In this document: one piece after another, positions 13,301 to 28,300 of the stretch | Numbering within the stretch: position 1 is the stretch's first letter | Layout: each line of letters begins with the position of its first letter | Assembly (NCBI GenBank): GCA_024529925.1 | Contig: JAFEUB010000778.1 | Coordinates: forward strand, 62,001 to 126,000 | Origin: Ophthalmolycus amberensis | Lineage: Eukaryota > Chordata > Actinopteri > Perciformes > Zoarcidae | Direction: 5' to 3' | DNA length: 64,000 bases | Made by a program: the position numbers and the translations under genes | The notes under the pieces: generated by a model | Told to the model about the DNA's origin: nothing | Databases searched by the model: none | What the model saw: only the letters and a program-made list of their open reading frames with translations

Positions 13301-16300
13301 CTGCTGACAATTTAAAAACCATAATGTGATAAAGCTGGACAAAAACTGTGTTTGTTAGGAATTGGCCTATTTTGTTGCTAGAAAACACTCAACCACTCAA
13401 CCTAATAAAAAAACTTGAATCACAACCAGATGAAGACATGCTCACCATGGTGGATTATCTGGGGATGTGGCAGCCAGCGTTATGCTCCAAACTAATTATA
13501 ATTGGTGTGTTTTTATCACAGGCAGAATGGATCGTGCCACCAAGATAAACCCGCGCCACACTTGGATTTTATTTAGAGCTGCAACAACTTATGAATAATC
13601 GCTAAGTCGATCGACATCAAATAATTTACATCTATTTTGATAATCGGTTAATTGTTCCTTTAACTGTGTCCGTCCGTTTCTGTCCAATCATACGCAAATG
13701 TGACATGATTACTAATGATTATGACTGAAGGATTAATTAAAATCAAAGCGACATTGCGATGTAAAAGTTTACACTTTTCAAGTTGTGAAAGTTGCAATTC
13801 AAGAAAGGTTTTGTTTTTTTAATGCTACAGTCTAACCAACCAGAAGGTCTGAAACATCTGGCCCCGTGTGCTTCACGTGCACACATGCTGCCTTACGAAC
13901 CAAGTACAGATATTAAAGGATAGCCATTTTCCATTTTGGACACCTTCCTTTTTCTAGTCTCATTCATGTCAAAATGTCTCGGAAAGCAGTGAGCAGGACT
14001 TGCATGGGGGCTGTTCTGCTGAATTACTGCATGAACTATGCAGCAAATACACACTTTTTGTAACCACCAAAGTCTGCAGGTTGGCTCGTGTGACTTTTAA
14101 CTCAACAAAAGTTGGAAACCATCATAGTCTTTGTGTCCTGGTCAGTGGTTTCCGGCTGTCCTAAATGCACCTCTCAGCTGTGACAGCAGGACAGCAGTAA
14201 AACCTCCCAGCATCCCTCAGGGCGAAGACGAGAACATGAATCTTATCTTAGCCGAAGTCTCCCTGTTGTCCTCCTGACATCATCGGTGGGTGACAGAAGC
14301 AGACCCTGGTGTCAGATTGGAGTCATTCAAGGTGGTTTGGGCATCTGGCATGGAAACCACCCATGGAGAGGTTGGAGGAGGAGCTGGATGGAGTTGCCGG
14401 GGAAACGGACGTCTGTGCTGCTCTGCATGTTGTGAAAATGAGTCGGATCTGGACGAGTGACTAACATTGTTGTGTATTTACTCTACACTGTCAATATGTT
14501 GAATGGGAAATTTATAGTTTCCTGTTCTGAAGTGTGTTTTAACCAAATGACTTCATTGCAGTAAGTCTACATTTTAGGGTTATTACACCACGCTGTAGTA
14601 CAAAATATCAGTTCCAATAACGATATACTGTCAAAACATCCGTTCACACAACTCGTGCAGTGTAATCCGATCCATCCAGATTTTATTAATTCAAGGTAAC
14701 ACTGGGTGAGTAACCGATGTACATATGATCATTTTGGAGGTGAAGTATTCCTGTAAGACCGCGGCAGAGGAGGGATTAGCCTGTTTAAGTTGCACAGCAT
14801 GTGTCATACTTATCTAATATGCACTCCTATTGACACAACAGACCCCACCCGGAGTCCCATTTAATAAGTGATGGCTCCTGAGGTACTGCATAGTCATCAC
14901 CTGCTTCACTGTCTGTTACTGTATACAGTATGTCAGCTAGCGACATACATTAAGTAAATGAAATTTAATTTAGTTTTTTTTGGAAACCACGTCCAAAAAT
15001 ACCCACGTGTGGTTGTCGGGCAGCTAACCTGGTGAAGAGATCTGTGACTCTGCAAAGCCCCCCTGTGGGGCCGGAGGAGTCACGTCGCCACGGGCTTCCT
15101 CCACCTCCAGCCAGCATGGCATCTGCTGCCCAGCAGAGACCAGGAACAGTGATATCGGCAGGCCTGAAAAACACACGCCTGTGCTTGTTAAAGGGGCAAA
15201 ACACAAAGCAACTAATAGCGGAGGAGCAAGAAATACGGTCATGTTATGTAGTGGAGTAAAGCCCGTTCTCTCTATCTCACCCCCCTACTGGGATTGTCAT
15301 TTAGATCAGTGATTCTTAATGACTGGGACACATCCAAGCAGCACTTGTTACCCAGCGGCAAAGACATAATGTGACAACATACATCTCTCACGTCGCCTCG
15401 CCGCCCTCTTCTGCTAGCAGTCTGAACATGATCAATGTCGTGCGAGTTCGTCTCTGACACGTTTTTGAGTGCTACATTAGATAGATAATTCTAACCCGGA
15501 GCTGGAGAAGAGTGAGTGACACGGAGTGAGAGAGATTAGCCGTCGGCTAAAAGAACAAAAATAAAATCATGTTTGAAATTGCACCAAATTGCCTCTTACA
15601 TTAAAGGAGTAATTAACCCCAAAACTATATCGTACTCGGCTCCTTAGGCTTTCTATGGTAGGAAGCATATCACCGTAAACACTTTGATGGAGGCAAAGTA
15701 AAAAAAGGTTCTAAAGCATCTCGAAAATGTTCTGAAAATTCCTTTGCGGCGCGAGCATGAGCACAACAAATTCCTTCATGGGGGGATAATCCGAAAAGGA
15801 TTTGGTTACATGGAAAATAGTATCAGTTGGATCAATTCATCGTTGGGTTTAGTCTTTTAATTGCATTGATTGACGGTAAGAAAAGTATTGACTATCGCCG
15901 GACATATCCTTTAACGTTTGTCTGTCTTTTTCTTCCATATTTTGCCATATTAATATGCAGTGAAGTTAGGGGACCTGCAAGAGACGGATTTCAAAAAAGA
16001 GCATGGTACAAATCGAAGCAGTAGAGGACGAAATATCCTGACTTCTAAACCCTGGCTCCTACACTCCCCACAATGCCCCCGAGACTGGTCTTTAAAAACG
16101 GTGTCCAAGCCCAAGCTGAGAGCCACAAAAGACATCATACAACTGCTTCCACAGGCTGAGTGGTTCCTCCACAGTGAGGAATCTGATCCTCATGGTTAGA
16201 ATCAGAAGGGTGCCCCTTTAATACGAGGCAGTCATGCTGTCAAAGGTGCTGACGTGTTCGTAGTGATGATGAAGACCAGAAAAAAAACGAGGTCATACTT

Positions 16301-19300
16301 TGAGACTTGAACCTACTTCATAACTGTTTAAGCTTGAGTGAATAAACTTTATTCAGCTCTGATATTTTCAGGCTCGTATTGCCTCCATGTTGTCTGATCA
16401 TCCCAGTGTGTGTTCCTATACAGGCAATCACCTTTAGCCTTTAACACCAGCAAAAGACTATTTGTGATATGTCAATATCCAAAATCTCCGACGATATCCA
16501 GTCTCTTATGATATCGATATATAATCAACGTATTGTGAAGCCCTACCTCAACCTATGTTTAACAGTTTGACAGATACATAAACACTCGTATCTGCTTATA
16601 ACTACATCAAAGTGTGTGGTAAACATTTCATAAAAGTACAATTGTTACCATGAAGGTGAACAATATAATAATGGCTCTATCATATTATTTTCGGTGCATT
16701 GCCATGTTTGGCTCCGGTTCAGTGGGACATCAGGCTCTGTTTGGCTCTAAATTAACTGGCAGCGCTTCATCCACTGGCACTGGCACGCTATCCATCACTT
16801 CCCTTCATTATAGACAAAACCTTTTCATATTTGTCTTTTAAGAATCACACAAACTGACTGAACGCACTGCGGTGGTGTGAGAGACTGCTTGGGAAAGTGG
16901 AATAAGTTCAATTAAGAAGAAGCTCAAACGAACAATGAGCATTTCATTACAGTGAAAAAACTGCTTTGATTCCATTAAGCAGGTCAGACCGGAGCACGAG
17001 GAGCAGACATCAGAAGCCTGTTTACCGACGTTAATAGAATCACGGTTAATAACACTCCGTGTTCCTGAGACTCAGAGCCGCAGTCATCTCTGCCGTGTGA
17101 CGGCGGTTAGGAGTTGCCGGGTAATTCTCTCGGTCGTCTTAGCTCACAGATCAAGGCCGCTAGTCTGGATCTTTTGAACTTGACATTTCAAAAGGGAGAG
17201 GATAAAGAGATGCTTCAATATCAAATCCTCCCCCACTCCCTCAGCCCTGATATTGGACGCTGTTAAAAGATCAACCGTCTAATCAAAGAGTGTTCTGAGC
17301 AGAGGGTTTTCCCGGTGTGCCTGTCTGTGGAAGTTAATTTATACATATATGTCAAACTATCTCTGCCTCAAGTGTTGACTAATACTGAGCCTTTTTGGTC
17401 TGTGTGGTAGATGTTTAGTGAGAATGTTGTTAAAATCACTCCACCGTCTAAACGGTACTCAACAAGTTCGTTCTGGGAAGTTCTGGGAACACCGCAATAT
17501 CCCCAGAAATACTCAGATTAGGTAAAAAACACAACACGGTCAACGATCAGATTTACAAAAAATCCTGAGGTTAGACAAACTTCTTACAAGGAGAAAACAA
17601 AGGCAAGCATTAATATTCTTACCCATATTGTCTGTTGTAAACATCAGTTTACAGACCAACATCAAAATCTAACATACTTCCCGTTGTGCACAGTTCTTTT
17701 CTGCAAAAGGTGATTATTAGCAATAAATCGTGGTTTAGATATCAGGCTGAACACGTACTTTGTTTGAAATCGGTCGTGTTTTTTTGTCCCTTCTGACTTT
17801 GTTGTCCTCAGATCTCACAATATTATCATAACGGATAAAAATGATGATAAAACTATGAAAATTGTACTCTTATTCCCTCCAAAAATTGCGTGTATATGTA
17901 GGTTATTTTAAACGAGGGAAAAACTGCAAAAATATTGCCATTGCCAGTCGATGAGTACGCCTTGTTGTGTTTTTGTTGATTTCTCTGTGAGCCGTCTCTG
18001 CAGTGGTCTCTGGTTGGCAGCAGTTATGAGTGGGATGATCTTTTTTTTTTTTGACCAGTATACTGAAAGAAATCTAGGAATTTCTTACTTTTCTACCAGC
18101 TCCTGGACATGGCATGAGTGGGAGATGGGATAGAGGAAGTGCAAGATTTATTTTATAGATGCACAGGTGTGTTTGAGAGGGAAGTCAACAGTCATTGCAT
18201 TGTGTGTGGTCCTGAGATAATACTCTTAAGTTACCCCTCCACCTCCTACACACACACACACACACACACACACCCCTAGTCACCCTCTGTTTCTCTCTGC
18301 TTCGACACTTCTTCCCACAAATCACTTGACAAATGGGTCGCCCACAGGTGCTGATGGAGCACTCCCCTCCCCAGCTGCCCCTGTCCTCCACAGCATGGGA
18401 ATGATGGGGGGGGGGGTTACTATTGTTCACAGCTGCTTGTGGCAACGTGAACCCCACCTCCTCCGTCCTCCCCCAGACCAGCAGGACACAGTGCCACCCG
18501 ACGACTGGGAATCCAGTCATAACCACAACCCCAGCTCAAGGTCTTGGCACGTCGTGGCCGAGCGAATAAAACAAGCGGTGGATATTGTCTGCTGAGCCCT
18601 GAGAACCGGAGTCTCCCAGTCTACAGATCAAGATAACGTAGGAGCTGAGCTGCCCGCTGCTCTCATATCAAACAATGCAGCTGATTATGAGCTGTGAACA
18701 CAGATGTGTCGTTGTGTTTGACATTGCGTCTGACCGACGGCGGGCATGGGACTCCGTTGGAGTAAAAGGAGAAAGTGTTTATTACTCGCTGGGGGGCGAG
18801 TGCTGTGTTTTGACGTGAAATACAGGGCAAGTTTGTTGTGAAAATACACGTGCTTCAGATGCGTGGGACGTGTCAATAAGGCTGCTGTGAAGGTGAACGT
18901 GTTTTGAACCTTTGACTCTCACGGACTGTTTACATGCACACAACGACCCTGGGCTGTGGGGAGAGAACACGATCTAATGCTGAAAACATTGTCTTAAGAA
19001 TAGATATAAGTGGAGATGAAAATATCAGATTTAGTTTTGTTGATTGTGTCCAGCAAAGACACACAAATTTCTGTGTCTGCAGAAATTTTATTTTTGCCTC
19101 AACTTTTGCTGCAACACAAAATCATCCGCTGATGCACCGCGTCGGTTTTTGCCGTTTACCTGCCGATCATAGAGACGGAGGATCAAATGATGATAACTTC
19201 CCAGAGTTCCTGTCAAGCTGACGTCCACATGCGCTTTGTTCTCTCCCCTATCCCTCCTCCACTAGTATTCCTTAGAACGTCTCCAAAGAAAACAAATCAT

Positions 19301-22300
19301 TCACGTAGACACAACATTGACGTCCAGAAGTCTAATCTGATCCTAGAATCTCCTCCTGTGTTTCTTGTGAATCTGCTGCCGAGTGATGTTGCGGATAAAA
19401 ATCCAGTACGCGATTATCTTCGCTGACCCACACAAAGGTATCGGCGCCTTTCATCTCTCTCTCCTATCAGAACAGCTGTGTGCATGCTCGCTCAAACAGC
19501 TTCAGACATGAGTTGGTCCCCGCAAGTGAAACGCCTTTCTAGTGAAAAGACTTTTTCCAGTGATGGTCGTGAGATAAAATCAGAGTGGCATTATATCGTT
19601 AGTGTGTGCACATTGATATTCAAGTGTTATGTATCTTGGCATACAACTGAATGCGTTCAACTGTATTCAAACAACTAAATTAGGTTACGGTTCGGTTGGG
19701 TAAAGAGCGGAAACGTAAAAGTCAATCGACAGTAAAAGGATGTGACACTATTTTGATGATCGATTACTCATTTAAGTAAGTTTTCAAGCAGAAATGCCTC
19801 AAATTTACTGGTTTTATTTCTCCAAAATTTGTGCTTTTGTGGCCTTTCTCAGTCTTATGTAACATTACATTGAATATCTTTGACCTGTTTGTTGGACAGA
19901 ATAAGCAATTTGAAGATTCCACCTTAACGATAAATGACGAAAACAATCGGCAGGTTGATTGACAGTTAAAACAGTCGTCAGTTGCCGGCTTGGGTAGCAT
20001 CACAGTCGGATCTTAAAGTTCAAAAACAACACGTCATAGTGAGCTGTTGTTCCACCACGCGCCAACATGTTATGGATTCTCTGCACTCGATTCTTCTACC
20101 TGAATATTTTCCAGGTCCAGCTGGGTGTGATCCGGGTTTCTGTCACACTGTCTCTCATCGCTGCCCCCACGGTGGGGATCGTACGGTCAGTAGAAACAGG
20201 AATGTGGAGACAACAGTTTGTGCGCTGATTGGAGCTCTGCCCATTTTCACACCTGGCTAGTCGCCGGGGAAAGCAGGTGTGGTTATTGGACCGTGGGTTC
20301 CAGATGGGTTTAGAATTGACATTATTTTTGAATCATGTAGTCTGTGCGTTTGGGGGCTTCAGTAGGACTGGCCTGGGCACAGGCAGTATCCTCTCCTCAT
20401 TAACACAGCAGCGCACCTGTGATCACTCCGATATTCTCTTTGAGCGCATTAAGGTTCCCAGCAGGGGATTTGGGGAGGGGGCTGGGTTTCGCCATTTTGA
20501 TCCCGGTGAATTAGGTGTGGCATGTTCGCCTCATGTCTGGTAGATGGGATAAAAGGAGAGGGAGTGCACAAATACTCCTTTGTTGTGGGACAGGCACAGC
20601 TCGAATGCTAATACAGTCAGACCCACGAAACAATGTAAAAGAGTTCAAACAAATCTGAATGCACACGTTTACAACAATGGATGTGTTTGATTTCTGTCTG
20701 TTGTGTGTGTGTGTGTGTGTGTGTGTTTGTGATAGAGGCTCACGATCACCATTAAAGCTAATTGTGTATGATTGTTATGTAAAAACCCAGCCAACTCATA
20801 AAGCACAATGTGAGGCTGTATCATTGTCACTCAATAGATTCAGCATGAATAGATTGTGGTTGTGTTTGAAGACCAGAGGAATCTTGTAGACTTTCTTGCT
20901 TCCTTTCTGCTGCAGTTTCAGTGTGGCATCCCATTGACATTTTGAACCAATTGTAAAAAAAAAAAAAATCTGGCATTTTTCACTTTAATTTATTGAGTTT
21001 GGAAACAAAGAGTCTTAATTAGACTCAATCGATGTGAAGCACATTCATTAAGTTTAGGCCCATATAAAGATGACTAAAGCCTGCAGCTAGAAGATGAAAA
21101 CTTTTATGGTGGTGATGGGCAGGTGGTGAACAGGTAATGACAGAATTGCAATGATCCAAGGATTGGCTCAAGATATGCCGGCAGGAAGACGATTGGTCAG
21201 ATGTAGTGATGTCAGAGTTGTGAACGTAAGAACTTTGACGATGGTGGAAGTGATCGGAAAGAGAAAATATATTCCTTATTTAACTTTCGCCAGAGCATCA
21301 TTACATTTAATAAGATTAGATCAGTGCTACTTTCTTGAAATAACTTAAACACCAAAAACATGTTGCACTTCTTCACAAGGACAGATGAAACAAACCCTCG
21401 ATGAGAGATTGTGTCAAGTTACAGAAGCTAGTGGAACAGCAGCTAACCCAGATGTATTAGAATAATACAGTAATCTTTTCCCTGCATGCTATGGGTCCTG
21501 ATTGGTCAGTCACAGGCCCATCAGTTTCCTATACTAGTGAGTGAATAGTTTACAGTCAGGAGGCACTGACTTGCTTTAGATCTATTCTGTCCATTATATT
21601 CTTTTGCATGGATCAAAAAACCTGCAAATACAGTTCATTTTTGTGGTTTGGTGGTTATAAGAGAAATGGAAGCTATTTAAGGGGTTCTCCTGAGGGGGCT
21701 AGAGATATAAGACACATATCATCGTATAACAGTTTGATTCTGGCAAGCTACCTCTATTTCATGTCATAACCGTCACTCTCTGTTTATCTACAACACATTC
21801 TCACTCCCAACTTGTCAAATACCGTCGCTCGGACACTTGCGTGGTGTTTGTTAGGAAATACACTTCGGTCGTCACAAGAAGAAACTAAATTACTCCATTA
21901 GGGTTAGAAAAAGGTCGGTGTTGAGGTTAACTTGAATAACGACTCACGTTACTAATAATACTAATGAGTCCAAGACTAACGCCTCAAGTTACAAAATGTC
22001 AATGTTAACTTTTAATTCAACACAAACAGCCGTCTCCTGGATTGACGTCCTGTGTTTGTTGGACCCGCCCACTCGCCCTGAGTGGACTATTGTGGACGTT
22101 GTACTGAGTCAGTTGCTCTGAGCTTCTAATAATGACGTGGGTGGCTTTACATTGAGGTTAGCTGAAACCCTGGTGCACCACGTACAGATGCTAAAGGGTG
22201 CCTCGGTATCAGACGCCAAGAGGCGCTGAGCAAGCTGCGGTATTTGATGACTTTGGAGTGAGAACGGGTTGTTATCCACACTGTCAACTACTCAGTAAAT

Positions 22301-25300
22301 GGTAAAAGTGCCAACAAATTGTACTGAATATGTCTGATGCTCTTCTAACTGTGACTTCTTTTTAAACCTAAAGTTGGCAGAGCTTGTGGCGTCTGGAGAG
22401 TGAAATGGAAGTGATTATCTCAGGCCAGCCCTTTCTGCTGGATGGTTGAGGGAAAGCTGATTTTGTTGGCACCCAGTTTGTAGCGCTCAAGGCTTTTCAG
22501 CCCTGTGATGATGACCACAGGGGCCGGGGATAAGAAGGCCTTTTGTTGGAGTACAGCAGCAAGTCGGCGCGCTGTCGTCAGAGGTTTGATTGGAAAGAAG
22601 GTCTTCTATTTATAGCGTTAAAATAACAGCAGAGGCCTCATACCTGGCCCCTCTTGCCGTAATGTCTCGTCTTTCACACACTTTAATAATAGGCCGAGAA
22701 GGAATCGCTGCTGTTTCCAGATTCTGTCTACCTTCCAAATGTCATTTAGTCCACCGTCAGTGAAGTGGGATCACTCAACATGTTTGTTGAATGTAATATT
22801 AATCACTGCTTCCAAAGCTGTGTATGGTTATGATGTCTGCATTTGATGGGTCAGGACGTGCTCCATGCTTGCGGCTAGCATTTTGTCCAAACATACCAAT
22901 CCATCTAGGAAATTGAAAGGAAATCCTATCATGTATCCTTGAATTGATATTTATGTTTGAAATGGAAACAAAACTGAATTATTCTCGAGTGTTTCCCCCA
23001 GAACGGCAGCGTTGTGGTCGGAGGTATTTCTGGATTTCTGTTGCGAGCTCAAGCATTAGTTTCTGTGACTGTTGCTGTATTCAGCCACTATCCAGGTACT
23101 ACATAAGGAGTAAGTCACAGCTGTTCTAGCTGGATGGAAAGCAGAATGACGGCCATTTATTTGGTATTTCCTTGTTTTTAGCTGGGGTTTTGAGTTTCTA
23201 GCAACTAGGCACGCACGCCTGCTTTTAATGAGTTTTTAGGAAAATGTGTTAACATAGGCTCACTCCCCATGTTTGTTTTTGTTTTTGCTGATAGCTAAAG
23301 GAACCCCCCCCCCCCCTTGATGTAGACAGTGTTTAGCCTACTGACCTTTAATTAGCCATCCTGTGGCTGCGAAGCAACCTGCATGCCTGAGCCCAGCAGC
23401 TCTGGGGGGGGGTCTATTGATGGGGAGTGGATGCAGAGGAACAAGCCACACTCACTGCCGAACATCAGATACAAGCATGAATAAAACATCCATGTTGCTC
23501 CTTTAATGAAGTCTCACCCATCGGGTGTGAGGATAAAAAATGAATGCAGCTGCTGAGGAAGTTGCTCACCAGCGGGGATGATTAGTAATTCTTTAAAGAG
23601 CCAGTGTTGGCGGACTGTTTTTCGGAGGTTGGAAGAACCCATGAAACCATTAGAGGAACATTCCCAGCATAACATGTTTTTGAGTGTCATGTGTGTGCAG
23701 TCGGAGAGTTAGTCTCAACAGAATTCAATTTAAAGATTTTAGATGACTTGCTTTATAAAAAGAAGAGGAGAGAGATGTGTATGTGTAACCAAGCCAAGTC
23801 CAAAACATTGAAAGAAATGTCTGCATAGCCATCACTAAGTTTTAAGCACAACAAAACGCATGCATGTCTTTTTCACTTTGCAGAAAGTTAAGTTTTTTGG
23901 CAGCATTAAAAGTTGCCTAAAAGTGCTTTACAATCTCATCGGATTGAAAAATTACTATTTCTGTAAATTAGCCTGTAGCTACGCCTGGGTGATAATTCAA
24001 TATGATAATTGTATGCGCTAAAGTTCTTAATATAATGATAAAATAGTCGGTACTTTTCAAAAGTCCAAGTTTTTAAGTGTACAAATATATTTCCTATAGA
24101 CTATTAAACTAAGACAGCATTTTTTTTTTGCCCTTGCTTTGGCAAAAAGAGGCGGTCTGAGCACGCAGAAAACTCCATTACAATCGTGCCAAATTAATAC
24201 CAAAATTGCACTCCATAAACACTTTCACCGCTCCGTCTACCTTGCTGCATGTGGGATTGTTTGGAGTCTGGAAAATACAAAAAAAAGGTGCAAGTGCACA
24301 ACAATGAAATTCTGCCCTGTGAAGTGTGCACAAAGCAAAATGTCGCTGTCAGCCTCGTGTGTTTCTAATGGTGTTGAGAGAGAGAAACCTGAGTGAGTCC
24401 ACCTCAAACGTGATGATGGAGGGCTGCGTGTCAGGTCCTGACCTGGAGCTGTGATATGCTCTGCTGCATGAAAGGGGGGGCACTGATGCGTTAAGGGGTG
24501 CCTTTGAGGAGATTTGCAGCGCTTCCTTATCTCTATATGTGAAAGAAGAAATCCTGGACCCTTAACTGCTACTGACTGTCACCCAGGGAACAGGCTGCTG
24601 GGAGATTTGTGCCAGATGCTGCCTCTGAAAGCACAGACGAGGACGAGGAGCTCTCGTCTCCACTGTAGAGCCGTGTGCTTTCACTGTGTGTCTGTACGCT
24701 TTGATGTCGAGCAGTACGCTGTGTCCCCCAGGTGTTCCACACTACACCGGGGCTGCGTATTGAGAAATCCTCCTGCCTGTCACCCACATTTTCATGCTAG
24801 CTTTTCACACCCTCCCCTCTCCGAGGGACTCTGTGTCCACTCACTACTTTTATTCAGAGAAGTCGTGAAATAGTCTGAAGCGCTGGTCTGCTCTCACATT
24901 TTCTCATGCGTAGCTTAAAAAAAGAAAGCTTTTCTTCACCTGAAAGTATATGTAGAATGTGTTGTATCTGCTTATATGATTAAATGATATTTTTCTACTT
25001 TTTTCTGCTCATCCCCCCCCCCCCCAAACAAAATCAGCCTGACATGTTTCGTGGACATGAGTGTTTATAGATAACTTATTACTGGACGTTTTAATGTCCT
25101 CCGACGCATTCGGTCTCATTTCATGGCCCACCAGGCATGTGAGGGATTAGGGTGAGTAAATGAGGCCCGTTTCTTGTGTCGGAGGTGATTTGGAGCTGCA
25201 GATCTACTGAGACTTAAGCTGACAGCCTTAATCAAATGGGAAAGCCAATAATGGTGACCACTGTAGTTAGCGTCTGAGGGTATTGTCTCTGTGTAAGGCA

Positions 25301-28300
25301 GATAATGAGCGACTGTATGCAGAGGCGGTCCTGGAAGTATCCCCCTCATTATGTCTGGTATTGTCTGATTTGCATTGTGTGAGTGTCTCCATTTGCCTTG
25401 AATGGAAGGACAGAAAAGCAATTTGTTGTTTGTCTTAATTTTCTCTTATGCCTTTAAACTTTATAGAGGGTTTAAAAGTGCTACTTACAAAAACATTAAC
25501 ATTACCAAATACATGTTAATACTCAGAAGTAATCACTCTAAGCAAATTAGATAATTACCAATAATACATTTGTGGCAGCAGGTGAGATCTTTATAACATG
25601 AAGGCAGATTGTTTTATTGCCTAGAAAAAGTTGCTGCTCTTGCTCTTTCTGTGCAAGTTTTGGCAACATCCTCTGTGTGTTGCATTGGTATTTATGGAAA
25701 ATTTGATCTTAATTTTGAGAAATATTGTGTCCTTTCTCTTTTCTCCTTTACCCGGAGCTCAGAGAATGAGAGGAAAGGAAGAGGAAAGTGAACATAAATG
25801 GGGCGGTCTTTTTTTTGTGATGAGTCAGCATCCACATCATCTCAGAACCACGAATGACTGTACACAATTTTGTGCCAATCCAACCAGTAGACATGGAGTT
25901 ATATATCAGGACAAAGGAAAACTTTGACCCGATGATAGCGCTGGAGAGAAAGTCAGGGGATCATTAAAATCAGCATGCTTGGTCCTCTGTGGAACATTAA
26001 GGAAAATCCGTCCAATGTTTTTTGAGAAATATCAGTCTGGACCAAAACTGACATTTGCCATCCATAGAGCCGCGCTGCTCGCATGGCTAAAGGTAACAAG
26101 TACTGAAAGCTGCCCTTGAATTTCTTTACTTGGTCTTCAATCATGATTTTGCCAGATTCAGTTATCCAGTTATGCCAGACCAAGTTCTTGTGCAGACATC
26201 AGCACTTAACATTGGATGAGTTTGGCTTTGAATGAACAAAGAGGTTTTTTGCAGAAAACGTATCTGTGTATTCCTCGACGCAAGTTATCCAAAACCAGTT
26301 GGTATTGGCACCAAAACGTATTACGTTGGCACAAGTTTCCAACGATTCCCAGCCCTGCTGTGACGACGACAAGATGGCAGCACTGAGATCAGTTTCTGGA
26401 TCACAAAAGAGAGAAGGACGTAGGCAAGGAATTTAAAATGAAAGGAGAGCATTCAAACATTGGCATGAACCATATCATGGAAGCTACATCCAGCATGGTT
26501 TTATTTGATCACAGTCAAACTGTTAAACTTTAATAGTGACATAATTATGATTGGAGTAGTTAATAGTATTTAATCTAGCATTTGAAATGTTATTGTGTCT
26601 CTCTCTCCCTGCCCCCTTCTGTCGCTCATCCCTCCAACAGACCTCAGTCATTTGAGGTCTTGTTGTCCAGTCACAGGGCTGATCCTGTCAACACATCCAA
26701 ATATTCTGGAGCGGTGTGTTTTTTTTTCATTTTCCTGAATGAATTAGCTCTGTATCATCCAGACGCAGACTGCAGACAGCCACACATGTATGCACACACA
26801 GCACACACACACAGGCAGCAGTTTTGGTTGTCAGGGTCCATAGATCATGGGTCATGTGTACTTGTGGCTTTAGTCCGTGCCGCATAAAGTCACAACAGGA
26901 ACAGATAAGACCGGTCCCAGGTTGGCTTTGGAAGCCAAATCCCCAGCAACCCCCCAGTGCTAATCGGATTAGCTGAAAAGTTAGCAGCGCGGCCCCGAAG
27001 AGACACAACGTTTTTTACACTGACTTCTGTGACATGCTTTGCTCTCCAGCCTCCATAATCTGCTTCTTGTCTCAAAGCCGTCTCACATCATCTTTGTGAG
27101 AGTAAACAACAACTTCAGTACGTGATGAACTGTTTTTAACCTTTGGTTTAGGGATAGAAACATATAGTTGAGCTGGCTGGTGGGTGGGGTATGTGTGCGT
27201 GTGTGTGTGAGGGGGATCTGATCCACCCAGGTGGGGGAACAATGGCATGCCCGTTGTCTTAAAAGAAATGGTTGGCTGAGCATAGGCGGAGGAGAGAGGG
27301 ACAAAAAGAAGAAAAAAAAAAAAGAGTTGTGAAAATGATTGGTGCTGAGGCGGGGGGAGGAGACGGGGTGGTGATGGGGGAGCAGACGGCTGAATGGGGG
27401 CAGCAGGGTGGCAACTGGACTCTTAAAGCTCTTTTCATGCTTTGTCTGTTTCAACCAACGCTGGCGACACTAAGGTCTAGCCTTACCGATTGTTTTTCAT
27501 TTATTTTTGAAAACTATTGAATAGTCAAAAACAAAAAAAACTGGGATGTCCCTAGTTCTTTTTTTCTTTCCTTCTTTTACACTAAATTTAGAGCATGTTT
27601 TCTCCGTAATACAGCTGCACAGTGCACCCAACACTTGACCCGCATTAATCAGTTAACACAATACAGTTGCAAAAAAATGTGAATGAATAGCTCTCTGCCT
27701 TAAGAAAATGAAGCTTGTTTCACGGTTTCCTGTTCTGTCTTCTGGAGAATTCCGTGGCTAAAAAGTACATTTACTGCAAGTTCAAGTTCTGTACTTCAAA
27801 GAGTGCTCCACTTGAAAATGAAAACTGAAAATGTTAAACTTTAGGTGAAGTATCTTTTTATTCCACATGTTGTTCTTCCTTGTCAAAACCTGGCACCTAC
27901 ATTACCCACAATGCAACCCCAACTGCCGACAGTCCGGTCAGAGATCTGAGAGTGTCATGCTAGTAGCGGCTAATGTAGCTAGCCTCAAGCAGAGATGAGC
28001 AGCGGGCTACAGAGGTCTGGTGAGATTGCCTCTTTTCAAAATCACACCTCCAAATGTTTATTTCCAAACTTGTAGTCTTCCCGAGACCTGTTCCCCTTTT
28101 GGTCCACGACAACACGTGATGGAGTAAATCCACTGAACGTCACACTGTGACACCTGACGGTGTAAGAGGGAGAGGGGAGGGGAAGGGATGTATCCTTTAC
28201 CATCTTGCATGAAAACTGACAAAGAAGAACAAGATGGCACAACAAGTCTATTTTCTCACTGTTGTGAGCTGGCCCCCTCTATGACAGCAGCCAAGTCCAA

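Noticed and set aside
24514..24873. 119-codon plus-strand frame
   Set aside because: No family resemblance, overlapped by another open frame on the opposite strand, and inside an intron.
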